Shown: positions 8,336-15,663, counted from the first letter of the stretch. The stretch is DNA of 47,431 bases from Prolixibacteraceae bacterium (GCA_019459485.1 JAIBEZ010000018.1:1-47431), one strand, 5' to 3'. Notes: generated from the sequence alone by a model not told the origin. A program made the numbers and translations.

Positions 8336-8728
8336 ATGAAATTTAGAAAAATCATATATGGTTGGTGGTATTTGTTCTATTCAGCTTATTGGACAGCCTT
8401 CAATTTAGGTGAGAAAGAAGAACCAGAAAATAATGCAATTTATTATTTTAATTTATTAATTGGATTCCATCTTTTTGGGATAATGCAACTGGTTAAGTTC
8501 TTCGGATACAATTTTTCGATAACAGTTTTAATTAGTGTCTGTGTATTACCGGCATTGATAATACCATATCTTTCATTTAAAAAAGGGGGGCGTTATAAAA
8601 CGCAGATAGAAAAATTTAAATTTTTAAAAGATGCAAACAATGCAAAAATGCGGCATACTTTATTGATAATATTATCGCTATGGTCTGTTTTATTTGTAGC
8701 AATAGGAGGTATAATTAGAATGAAATAA
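8336..8728 (+). CDS. putative membrane immunity protein for RHS tip 4
   Basis: I place the start at ATG 8336 (MKFRKIIYGWWYLFY), 10 nt after the RHS stop, matching the spacing of pairs 1 and 3. An upstream in-frame ATG at 8294 would overlap the tip. The 130-aa product has four hydrophobic segments, including YYFNLLIGFHLFGIMQLV, ITVLISVCVLPALIIPYL and TLLIILSLWSVLFVAIGGII. The size and topology echo the partner of tip 1. An immunity role against a membrane-acting tip is inferred; no named family is recognised. Confidence 0.6.
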   Translation: MKFRKIIYGWWYLFYSAYWTAFNLGEKEEPENNAIYYFNLLIGFHLFGIMQLVKFFGYNFSITVLISVCVLPALIIPYLSFKKGGRYKTQIEKFKFLKDANNAKMRHTLLIILSLWSVLFVAIGGIIRMK

Positions 8729-8785
8729 ACAAAAGTCTCGGAGCAATCTCGCTCATCCGGATTTGCCCTAAAGTTCGCAGCGGCT

Positions 8786-8831
8786 GGTGACGATTTGCAA
8801 TCGTCACCTTTTAGCTTTGGATTTGTAATCC
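8786..8831. repeat. REP-like pair of palindromes
   Basis: A perfect 23-nt palindrome (8786-8808) centred on GATTTGCAATC with GGTGAC/GTCACC ends, followed by GGATTTGTAATCC (8819-8831). It is the strongest of the three copies of this element in the RHS array. Confidence 0.65.
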
Positions 8832-8850
8832 TAATTTAAAAATTAAAACT

Positions 8851-8927
8851 AAAGACGCTGCCCGCAAAGGGTGGCTTCTTTAAAAAAAATTTGCTAAATC
8901 AGGCAACACGTTCTTTGAAACAGATAA
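8851..8927 (+). terminator. cassette-boundary hairpin plus conserved motif, copy 5
   Basis: AAAGACGCTGCCCGC...GGGTGGCTTCTTT hairpin (8851-8881), then a T/A-rich stretch, TTTGCTAAATCAGGC and ACACGTTCTTTGAAACAG (to about 8923). It follows immunity gene 4 and precedes the truncated cassette 5. Confidence 0.65.
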
Positions 8928-8929
8928 CC

Positions 8930-8988
8930 AAGGCTTTCCCCTTCGGAGGAATCCCGCCAGTTGCGGGACAGGCAGGGAAGGGGGCTTC
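8930..8988. repeat. GGCTTTCCC palindromic repeat, copy 2
   Basis: Nearly the same as 7111-7166: AAGGCTTTCCCC, an inner CCCGCCAGTTGCGGG hairpin and GGGAAGGGGGCTT. RHS homology resumes immediately after it. Confidence 0.6.
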
Positions 8989-9266
8989 CTTACCTGGGCA
9001 ATATTACCCATCAGGTAAATACCTCGAACGTGGTAGTGGCTGAGTATAACTTTGATGCCTGTTCAGTGAAACTTGGTTTTTGTGAGTGTAGCGAAACGAA
9101 AACCGTAGTTGAACTAATCCCAATGAGCGAAGCGGGTCGGGAGAGAAGAAGGCGCAGCGCCGATGACTGGAGCTATACGCTGGATGGCAACGACAAAGCT
9201 CTTTTATGCCGAGTGTGGTCACAGCTCTTCGGAATGTGCAAAATGGTTGGCATTCGCAGATGTTGA
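8961..9266 (+). pseudogene. RHS cassette 5 remnant, truncated
   Basis: The frame encodes LGNITHQVNTSNVVVAEYNFDA, the same Cys-rich insert as cassette 4 (CSVKLGFCECSETK), and RRRSADDWSYTLDGNDKAL. It then leaves the RHS pattern (LCRVWSQLFGMCKMVGIRRC) and stops. The [12 protein letters not shown] core, linker, tip and immunity gene are all missing. It appears to be the decayed right end of the array. A codon usable as start is present but biological translation is doubtful. Confidence 0.7.
9062..9142. repeat. REP-like insertion inside cassette 5
   Basis: Second copy of the insert at 7239-7320, at the homologous position after GATGCCT, differing at only a few bases. Its presence at the identical site in two cassettes means that the cassettes duplicated after the insertion. 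Confidence 0.65.
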
Positions 9267-9390
9267 TTTTAATCAGCGCTTTTTATTAAGGATGACAATC
9301 CCATTGATGCAAAGCGAATAAAAAGGAATTCATCTTCTGCAACAAACATTGATTACTTCTATATATTTGTGATGAATTTACATTGTTTTT

Positions 9391-9449
9391 TTTATAAACC
9401 CCCGCCGGAAAAATCACCTCACACCTTACCCGGCGGGTTTTTTATTGCC
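9391..9449. terminator. intrinsic terminator, left copy of 59-bp direct repeat
   Basis: AACCCCCGCCGG and CCGGCGGGTTTTTT form a G/C-rich stem with a U tract. The 59-bp sequence is repeated without a visible mismatch at 10135-10193. Together the copies flank the ParE-type toxin-antitoxin pair. On the plus strand it can stop transcription leaving the RHS array. Confidence 0.8.
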
Positions 9450-9465
9450 TTTAAAACAGAAAAGT

Positions 9466-9522
9466 GATGCGATGCAAATAGCAAAAGCTATTTTTTTGTG
9501 GCTTTCGTTGTTTTCCTTCTTT
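9466..9522. repeat. dispersed repeat, copy 1
   Basis: GATGCGATGCAAATAGCAAA ... GGCTTTCGTTGTTTTCCTTCTT. The copy at 15118-15173 keeps most of these bases. Both lie directly at the 3' end of a minus-strand gene, so they may be 3'-UTR elements or relics of one mobile repeat. Confidence 0.5.
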
Positions 9523-9856
9523 ATAGTTTAATGTTTCTTGAATTTTTTATTTTAGTGACACTTCGGTGGGAATGTACGATACGAAGCACCTGAATTTCCG
9601 TGGCCGTTATGCGGTAAATAATAAGGTGCGATTCGAGGATAATCCACCGGTACATTTTAGATTTAGTGGGCAGGTGGCGGCATTCCGAGAAGAACGGCCA
9701 ATTGAGCGATAACCCGTCAACAAGCTTCCATATTTCGTTTTCATAAAGTTCTGCCTGTCTGATGCCAAAAGTGTCTATCCCGTAAGTATAAACATTATCG
9801 AGGTCAAAGTTAAATTCCATTGAAACTCTTACAGGGAGTTTCTTTTCTTTCTCCAT
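9521..9856 (-). CDS. ParE/RelE-superfamily toxin
   Basis: 111 residues with the plasmid-stabilisation fold pattern: an N-terminal strand (VSMEFNFDLDNVYTYG), two helices (FGIRQAELYENEIWKLVDGL) and a C-terminal sheet (YRWIILESHLIIYRI, EIQVLRIVHSHRSV). The R-IVHSHR ending is typical of ParE toxins, which poison gyrase, although RelE-type ribosome-dependent RNase action cannot be excluded by eye. The start lies inside the 3' end of the antitoxin gene (28-nt overlap), indicating translational coupling. The pair is bracketed by identical terminator repeats. Confidence 0.8.
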   Translation of the reverse strand: MEKEKKLPVRVSMEFNFDLDNVYTYGIDTFGIRQAELYENEIWKLVDGLSLNWPFFSECRHLPTKSKMYRWIILESHLIIYRITATEIQVLRIVHSHRSVTKIKNSRNIKL

Positions 9857-10005
9857 CCGTCTATGATTTTTTTTGATTCCGCAATGGTATAGAAAGATCC
9901 TTTTTCGACTTCTTTAATGCCTGCTTTAAATTCGTCGAGGGTTATTGGATCACCTGGCAAAGCCCAATTGCCAGTTCCTTTGGTTTTTATTATTTTTGTC
10001 TTCAT
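9829..10005 (-). CDS. small type II antitoxin
   Basis: 58 residues from the ATG at 10005 to the TAA at 9829. The product begins MKTKIIKTKGTGNWALPGDP and ends GWRKKRNSL. The middle (ITLDEFKAGIKEVEKGSFYTI) is a helix often seen in the toxin-wrapping half of Bacteroidota ParE antitoxins. It is upstream of the toxin and overlaps it by 28 nt, the usual order in type II modules. A DNA-binding domain is not evident, so autoregulation, if any, would depend on the short N-terminal part. Confidence 0.7.
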   Translation of the reverse strand: MKTKIIKTKGTGNWALPGDPITLDEFKAGIKEVEKGSFYTIAESKKIIDGWRKKRNSL

Positions 10006-10134
10006 TCGAAAATAATTTGTTTCTAATTGTCAAGCGACAAGTCAAAAATACAAAACTAAAAGTTTGTATCAAAGCCTCGTTTCCCCAAATTGCGCTTGTT
10101 TGAATCGAGGTGTATCGGTAAATAGCGTGTTCTT

Positions 10135-10193
10135 TTTATAAACCCCCGCCGGAAAAATCACCTCACACCTTACCCGGCGGGTTTTTTATTGCC
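10135..10193. terminator. intrinsic terminator, right copy of 59-bp direct repeat
   Basis: Identical to 9391-9449. It lies between the 5' end of the antitoxin and the 3' end of the response regulator gene; on the minus strand its A-rich side gives a weaker U tract, so orientation-dependent function is uncertain. Confidence 0.8.
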
Positions 10194-10263
10194 GAATAAA
10201 CGGAAAAGGCGGCATTTCTGACCACCTTTATGGCAATCCGATTTCGGGCTTAACTTGGCACGA

Positions 10264-11016
10264 TTACTTTAGTGCGCTTTTTAACTGGCTAAGCGTAAAA
10301 TCTTTCCTTCGTCGCGAAATACAAACTGAATCGCCATTTGATAAGGTAAGAATGCCTCCATCGTTTTTTGTGAACGATGTAACATGTTGCAGATTGACCA
10401 GATGGGTTTTGTGTACCCGGATAAAGCCATATTCGGCAAGCAATTCTTCAAACTCAATAAGTGTTTTGGCAACCAGTAACGGTTTCTTATCCGTAAAATA
10501 AAGATGGGTGTAATTGCTTTCTCCCTGACAGCGAATAATTGATTTGACTTCGACAAACTCTACCTTGTCGAAGGTTGGAAGTCCAATTTTAGGGTTGCCC
10601 GGATGCAAGGTATTTTGGTAAAGTTGCCTGATTCGTTGGTTTTCGCTACGGCTGCGGATGCGTATACTTACCTTATCCACAGCGGCAATCAGCTCATTCA
10701 GGTTAATGGGTTTTAGAATGTAATCGCTGGCCGAAAAACGGATGGCACGTATGGCATAATTGTCGTAAGCCGTTACGAAAATCACCTCAAACGGAAATTC
10801 TTTAAAATATTCGAGCAATTGGAATCCGTTTCCTCCCGGCATTTCAATATCCAGAAAAATAAGTTGTGGCTGATGTTCCTGAATTCCGGCAATGGCCTGT
10901 TCAACCGATCTAGCTTCGCCCACAACTTTTATTTGCGGGCAATGCGTTCTGATCAGTCCGGCAAGGTTTTCCCGTCCGTTCTTTTCGTCGTCAACGATGA
11001 GTGCTGAAATGGGCAT
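10264..11016 (-). CDS. LytTR-family response regulator
   Basis: A 250-residue regulator. The receiver domain (about 1-120) has acidic pocket residues D9/D10, phospho-acceptor D56 (LIFLDIEMPGG), the FVTAYD switch and LKPI with the conserved lysine. A LytTR DNA-binding domain occupies about 145-248 (VKSIIRCQGESNYTHLYF, FIRVHKTHLVNLQHV). It should dimerise on phosphorylation by the LytS-type kinase encoded 0.9 kb upstream in the same run and bind imperfect direct repeats. Its ATG lies 3 nt after the stop of the RES toxin gene, so it is almost certainly cotranscribed with the toxin-antitoxin pair. Confidence 0.92.
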   Translation of the reverse strand: MPISALIVDDEKNGRENLAGLIRTHCPQIKVVGEARSVEQAIAGIQEHQPQLIFLDIEMPGGNGFQLLEYFKEFPFEVIFVTAYDNYAIRAIRFSASDYILKPINLNELIAAVDKVSIRIRSRSENQRIRQLYQNTLHPGNPKIGLPTFDKVEFVEVKSIIRCQGESNYTHLYFTDKKPLLVAKTLIEFEELLAEYGFIRVHKTHLVNLQHVTSFTKNDGGILTLSNGDSVCISRRRKDFTLSQLKSALK

Positions 11017-11019
11017 AGG

Positions 11020-11487
11020 CTATGAAAGATCTTTAAAGGCTCGTTTGTCGAAAATAAAAGGTTTTTTGCTGATAACTTTGCAAAAATGGATGTCCGGGTG
11101 AAGAGGGTTCAAGATGATATTGTACTCGGTTGGTATAATGACAGAAGGAACTTTGAGTGCAAGATGTTTTTTTTCTCGCAAAAAGGAAGTACCGTAATTA
11201 ACTGTTTCATTGGCAAAAGGAAAGCTGTCCCATCCATCCACCAGGACCGATTGCGGAACTGTTTGAATTTCTATTCCGTCAGGGATCTCAATTTCGACCA
11301 GCAAAAGATTTTTGGGGAGATTTTCAAAGCTTGCTACATGAACAATCTTTTCCCACGCGGCCAGTGAGGCATGTTCGGAGGCGTAGATAACCAGATTCCC
11401 TTTTTGATGCCACCTTCCCGGGCCATACAGTCCACCCATTCCATCAAGGGCAGAATGGTCTTCTTTGGTAATCCTGTAAACAATCAT
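11020..11487 (-). CDS. RES-domain toxin
   Basis: 155 residues with the RES fold signature: R5 in MIVYRI, GLYGPGRWHQKG, the YASEHASLAAWE block containing the second and third key residues (E and S), and the W-DS-PF region near residue 90. RES toxins of characterised RES-Xre modules degrade or phosphorolyse NAD+, using the Arg-Glu-Ser triad. The ATG shares one base with the antitoxin stop (TGATG), giving strict coupling. The gene sits 3 nt before the response regulator, an unusual position for a toxin. Confidence 0.88.
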   Translation of the reverse strand: MIVYRITKEDHSALDGMGGLYGPGRWHQKGNLVIYASEHASLAAWEKIVHVASFENLPKNLLLVEIEIPDGIEIQTVPQSVLVDGWDSFPFANETVNYGTSFLREKKHLALKVPSVIIPTEYNIILNPLHPDIHFCKVISKKPFIFDKRAFKDLS

Positions 11488-11873
11488 CAGGCTGAAAATC
11501 CGTATTCAATAGCGTTCAATTCGTCCAGAACAAGTTGTATTCCGGAAAATGTATCGAGGTAAGAAACAGGCTTTTCCCCACCCATTACCATATTAGTTGA
11601 ATTCAACCAACGGTGGAATCTTTCCTGGCTACCGAAAATGTCAATTCCTGATTTGAAGAGTTTTGCTATATATAAAGCTCGTTCAGAAGGGCCGGGTGCA
11701 ATAAGTTGTGTAGGTTCCTTATCCTGAATCGACCGCGTTGAAATCCTTAGATACGAACTAAGTTCCTTCAATGTTAACCCTGATTCACGGGCAATTGTCA
11801 AAAGCATCGATTTTTGGATGCCTTTTCTTGCTCCGATCAGGAAATCTTTTTCTGAAATTTCCAGTGCTTTCAT
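11487..11873 (-). CDS. Xre/MbcA/ParS-type antitoxin (DUF2384)
   Basis: 128 residues. The N-terminal half has a Xre-like helix-turn-helix (SMLLTIARESGLTLKELSSY, ISTRSIQDK, about 25-60). The C-terminal half has the DUF2384 toxin-binding part (IFGSQERFHRWLNSTN, GEKPVSYLDTFSGIQLVLDELNAIEYG). It neutralises the RES toxin by occluding its active site and probably represses its own promoter. The 90-nt gap to the kinase gene (11874-11963) could hold a TA promoter, which would also drive the regulator. Confidence 0.88.
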   Translation of the reverse strand: MKALEISEKDFLIGARKGIQKSMLLTIARESGLTLKELSSYLRISTRSIQDKEPTQLIAPGPSERALYIAKLFKSGIDIFGSQERFHRWLNSTNMVMGGEKPVSYLDTFSGIQLVLDELNAIEYGFSA

Positions 11874-11963
11874 ATTAAAAGTGAATTTATTCGCTCAAAG
11901 GTAAGAATAATTTCCGTTTGTGATTTGGCTGTAAAAGACTCCTTAAATGAACGCCTGTTCATT

Positions 11964-14900
11964 TTACTGTTCTTCCGGAATAACAATTTCGACTCGTGTG
12001 CCTTCCATTCCCTGCTCCGTAAGGTCTATCAGTTTGAACGAATAATTGCCGCCATATTTTTCTTTCATCATCCGGATGCGTTCTTCGTTCATTCGCAGGC
12101 CAACACCGTTTGAATTGGTCTTTAATTTTTTTGCAGCTTCAATCCCAACACCGTTGTCTTCAATGATAATTTGTATGGAACTCCCAATTTTCTGAATCTG
12201 AAACGATAGCTTTTTATCACCGGTTTTGTGCTGAAGTCCGTGCATCAGCGCATTCTCGGCCACGGGTTGTAAAATCATGGAAGGCAGCATAAACAGGTTT
12301 TGGTCGATTCCTTTATCCACCTCGATGGCGTATTCAAAATCGAAGCGCAGTTTTTCGAGGTGCAGGTATTGTTCCAAAGTTTCCAGTTCTTCGGCCAGCG
12401 AAACTTCTTCCTTATCCGAGTTACGAAGCACTTTCCGGATCAATCCGGCAAAGTCTGATAAATACAAATGGGCCTCCTGGGCCCTGTTTTGTTGAATGAG
12501 ATTCTGCACCGAATTCAAACTGTTGAAAAGGAAGTGCGGATTCATTTGTGCCCGGATGGCGGCCATCTGCAATTCGCGCAACCGCTTTTCCTGCATTTGT
12601 TTTTTCAGGCGCTGTTTCATACGGTATTTGTAGAGAAGGAAAAGGATTAGAAAAAATACCATTGAAACTAATAGAATGATAACAATTCCTTGTAATGTTG
12701 ATTGATTGATTTCTTTCTTTTTTGGTTTTAGACTTTCTTCTGCAATTGAGACAGCTTTCCCCAGATCCTTTTCAAACCCGATGCGTTCGCCAGAGGCATT
12801 GTATATGATATACGAATTGAGATTTTCAAGAAAAATATCTGTCAAACGGAGTGAATCGTTCAGCAGAAAAAGCTGGTGCGAAGTCGATTCTGCACGGTCG
12901 TTCCAGTCTTTCCACAAATCGAAATTGTTTCCTTCGTTGATCAAAATAAAGTTAAATTCAGGATGCTTTTTTACTTCATCGTCCATTTCATACCGGCCAA
13001 CAGACCAATTGGTTCCGGTAAAAACGATGGTGGGTTTTTTAGAAATAAGCGAACCAAGTCTGGATTCTTTTCTTTGAGAATCAAGAAATTTAGTATTGGG
13101 AACATATCTTGAATTTCTCCATTGTAACTGATTTGAAATCAGTGCTTCAATTTCCTGACAAAATGCTTCGTCGCTGCTTCGTTTTTGCATGAATTCAAGG
13201 GTTTCGAGCGCATAAGATTGCCATATATCTGCACTTTCATAGGCGTAAAAACTGCCATTTGCTATTAAGTTCATATTAAGCTGTTGCGCTATAGTCCGGT
13301 AAAGGGCCGATCCGCTTAGTACCATTTTGGTGAAATGCATTGTTCGCTCTAAGTCATTGCCTGATAATGGGCTTGTAAATCTGGGCATTATTGGATTTGC
13401 AGGAACAATCTGTCTGTATTTATACCAGACATATCGCATGGCAAGGTCTCGTGAGAAGATACCATAATCGTTGTAAATCCGCTGGATTTGTACTGTGTCA
13501 AGTCTGTTATTAACCATACTTTCCAAATGTTCCGGGATTAAATTGATACCCGGACGAACCCCTTGAGGAATTAGCCTTTCCGGCATTGCATCATACAATT
13601 TGCTGTAATATATTGCCTGAAGTTCATGTTCAATAAAGCTTGCCGACTCGGTGCTCATCCCTTTTTTATGATCCTGCAACATTTCGGTTAACTTGTCAAA
13701 TGAACTTAGGTAGGTCTCTACCCATTTACTTCCCTCTCCATTAGGAAGTCTAACGTTTGTTGAATTGAAAGGTGGAATTCCCCATTCCTGCTGATATTTC
13801 ATCAGGAATTCTGCCTCAGCTTTTCGATCACCCGAAAATTCAACCGATTCATAATTCAGGAAGGTTTTTGATTCATTATTCAACGTTAATTGGGTCTTGA
13901 TGTAGATTGAGTCACCGGGTTCTGCATAAAGCAAATAGGTTGCGGAACTGACGTTTTGTTTTTTGTTTGGCTGAACCAAAATAACCAAACCGCTGTGCAG
14001 TAATTTGGTTTCGATCCTGAAGTTTCCGGCTTTGTCAAGATAAACATCTTTACTGTCCAATTCGCTTCCGAAGGCTCTGTTTAGCGTATAAAGCACAATG
14101 TGGTCATTTACCGGGTTTTCAATGCGACCGCAAACAACGATGTTTTGCGATTTTTGGATTGACCGTTTTACCAGTTTTAATTCACTAACCTTTTTTAGTT
14201 TGAAATCGCCTTGTGCAAACATCAGGCTCGATCCTTTTTCTGTTCTTTTCAGTGCTTTTTCTTCTGAAAGATTTGTCAATAATCTGGTCTGCAGGTCGAT
14301 TTGACAACTCAGTTTTTTTATTGAATCAGGAGTCAAATTTGCCAATTCGACGATTTGATCATTGCGTTTCACAACAGAAAGATCGGCTCCAAGTTTTTCT
14401 GATTTTATAGTTGGTTGGTCCAAATCGCCATTCAGAAATATAAATGGCATTAGAAACACATCGCTTTGCAATTGCAGCGCCTTTTTATTGATCCTTTCAA
14501 TTACTGATGAACGAATTTGATCTGAATAACCTTTGTTTGACAAAATTCCGTGGCACTGTTCCAGGATTTCAACCCTGTTGGTGAGTTGAATTGAGTTCGT
14601 ATTTAAGTCCAACTCGTATTTGAACTGAACCTGGTAAAGAATTTCTTCCGGAAGATCACTATCTTGCATTTTCCAGAAAAATCTGTTCATTTGCGGAAAG
14701 GCATAATCTTTGGCATAAACTTCATCCGATTGCAGGAACCTTTCCGTTTTTTTTATAATCTGTGCAGTAAAGCTTAGCTTGTTGTCACTGATTTTGCCCA
14801 TCACAAGAGAGAACCTGTTTGTTAAATACCGATCGGTAACTGGCTTTTGGTTAGCAGGAAGGAATACTTCTTTTTCGGTCCATTCATAAATAAGTTCCTC

Positions 14901-14999
14901 ATTTTCGTTGAACTTGACCTGAACTTGTTTCGCATTTGAAGAAAGGGTAAGCAGAATAGAAACGAGAAGAAATGCCAGGTAAAAGATGATTGTTTTCAT
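11964..14999 (-). CDS. LytS-type sensor histidine kinase with TlpA-like periplasmic region
   Basis: 1011 residues. A signal peptide (about 1-24) leads to a large extracytoplasmic region. A beta-rich segment near 280-390 (VCGRIENPVNDHIVLYTL, YAEPGDSIYI) resembles the DUF4369-like N-terminal domain of Bacteroidota TlpA proteins. Residues about 645-760 look like a thioredoxin-like domain in which the WCxxC site reads NWSVGRYEM, with no cysteines. One membrane helix follows (about 771-792), then a short coiled coil and a His_kinase domain with the phospho-acceptor H822 in QMNPHFLFN, N box AENALMHGL and G box EDNGVGI. It presumably phosphorylates the LytTR regulator downstream. The ligand is unknown; a redox or peptide cue is speculation. 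Confidence 0.88.
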   Translation of the reverse strand: MKTIIFYLAFLLVSILLTLSSNAKQVQVKFNENEELIYEWTEKEVFLPANQKPVTDRYLTNRFSLVMGKISDNKLSFTAQIIKKTERFLQSDEVYAKDYAFPQMNRFFWKMQDSDLPEEILYQVQFKYELDLNTNSIQLTNRVEILEQCHGILSNKGYSDQIRSSVIERINKKALQLQSDVFLMPFIFLNGDLDQPTIKSEKLGADLSVVKRNDQIVELANLTPDSIKKLSCQIDLQTRLLTNLSEEKALKRTEKGSSLMFAQGDFKLKKVSELKLVKRSIQKSQNIVVCGRIENPVNDHIVLYTLNRAFGSELDSKDVYLDKAGNFRIETKLLHSGLVILVQPNKKQNVSSATYLLYAEPGDSIYIKTQLTLNNESKTFLNYESVEFSGDRKAEAEFLMKYQQEWGIPPFNSTNVRLPNGEGSKWVETYLSSFDKLTEMLQDHKKGMSTESASFIEHELQAIYYSKLYDAMPERLIPQGVRPGINLIPEHLESMVNNRLDTVQIQRIYNDYGIFSRDLAMRYVWYKYRQIVPANPIMPRFTSPLSGNDLERTMHFTKMVLSGSALYRTIAQQLNMNLIANGSFYAYESADIWQSYALETLEFMQKRSSDEAFCQEIEALISNQLQWRNSRYVPNTKFLDSQRKESRLGSLISKKPTIVFTGTNWSVGRYEMDDEVKKHPEFNFILINEGNNFDLWKDWNDRAESTSHQLFLLNDSLRLTDIFLENLNSYIIYNASGERIGFEKDLGKAVSIAEESLKPKKKEINQSTLQGIVIILLVSMVFFLILFLLYKYRMKQRLKKQMQEKRLRELQMAAIRAQMNPHFLFNSLNSVQNLIQQNRAQEAHLYLSDFAGLIRKVLRNSDKEEVSLAEELETLEQYLHLEKLRFDFEYAIEVDKGIDQNLFMLPSMILQPVAENALMHGLQHKTGDKKLSFQIQKIGSSIQIIIEDNGVGIEAAKKLKTNSNGVGLRMNEERIRMMKEKYGGNYSFKLIDLTEQGMEGTRVEIVIPEEQ

Positions 15000-15117
15000 T
15001 CGGATTTTTTATTTGTCTCTTCAAATGTGCGGGAAAAATTTAAAGATACAAATAAGCACTTATTGTACGGTAGAAATGAATGATTAAACGGTAAATTTAA
15101 TTATGGAATACAATTGC

Positions 15118-15173
15118 GATGCGATGAAAATAGCAAAAACCAGTTTTTAGTGGCCTTCGTTGTTTTCCTTCTT
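15118..15173. repeat. dispersed repeat, copy 2
   Basis: GATGCGATGAAAATAGCAAA ... TGGCCTTCGTTGTTTTCCTT, matching 9466-9522. It ends 17 nt before the stop of the minus-strand DoxX gene. Confidence 0.5.
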
Positions 15174-15189
15174 AAACGATTACGATCAA

Positions 15190-15663
15190 TCAGATTATCT
15201 TCGGATTTCGTTTGCGAACAGTTGCACCAAGCACTATGCCGGCGCTGATGATTACAAGGTTCTTAATGATATATTGCCCTTCGAGGGTTGGCGCGTATGG
15301 GATTTTTGTAAATACTTCAGCCGGAAAAAGGAAAATTGGTGTCAGGGTTCCCATCATTTGAAGAAAAAGCAGTAGGAGCGTGGTTCGCATGTAAACACCT
15401 GAAAGCAGGCCGATGCCAATAACTACTTCCCAGAATGCAAGGATATAAATGGATACATTTCCAGGGACCAGTCCGAAACTTAACAGATCAACAGTTCGAA
15501 TGGCAAGATCCTGCGCTGGACTTAAGCCGGGAATAAATTTCAGGAAACCAAACCAAAGGAATACAATTCCAACGCTCGCCCTTAGCATCAAAAGACCATT
15601 TTTTGACATCCATGAAGTGATGTTAAGGTCAGCACGATCAAACAGTTTTTTAGATATTTTCAT
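15190..15663 (-). CDS. DoxX-like membrane protein
   Basis: 157 residues with four membrane helices, including LLMLRASVGIVFLWFGFLKF (about 24-43) and LAFWEVVIGIGLLSGVYM. The GFLKFIPG and WEVVIGIGLL patterns fit the DoxX/DUF417 superfamily of quinone- or redox-associated membrane proteins. Family members are often annotated only broadly, and the specific substrate cannot be deduced. It is separate from the kinase operon by a short gap and a dispersed repeat, and is likely monocistronic. Confidence 0.8.
   Translation of the reverse strand: MKISKKLFDRADLNITSWMSKNGLLMLRASVGIVFLWFGFLKFIPGLSPAQDLAIRTVDLLSFGLVPGNVSIYILAFWEVVIGIGLLSGVYMRTTLLLLFLQMMGTLTPIFLFPAEVFTKIPYAPTLEGQYIIKNLVIISAGIVLGATVRKRNPKII

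Noticed and set aside
11086-11367. 93-residue plus-strand frame within the RES toxin gene
   Set aside because: It is antisense to a clear RES gene and has no family features.
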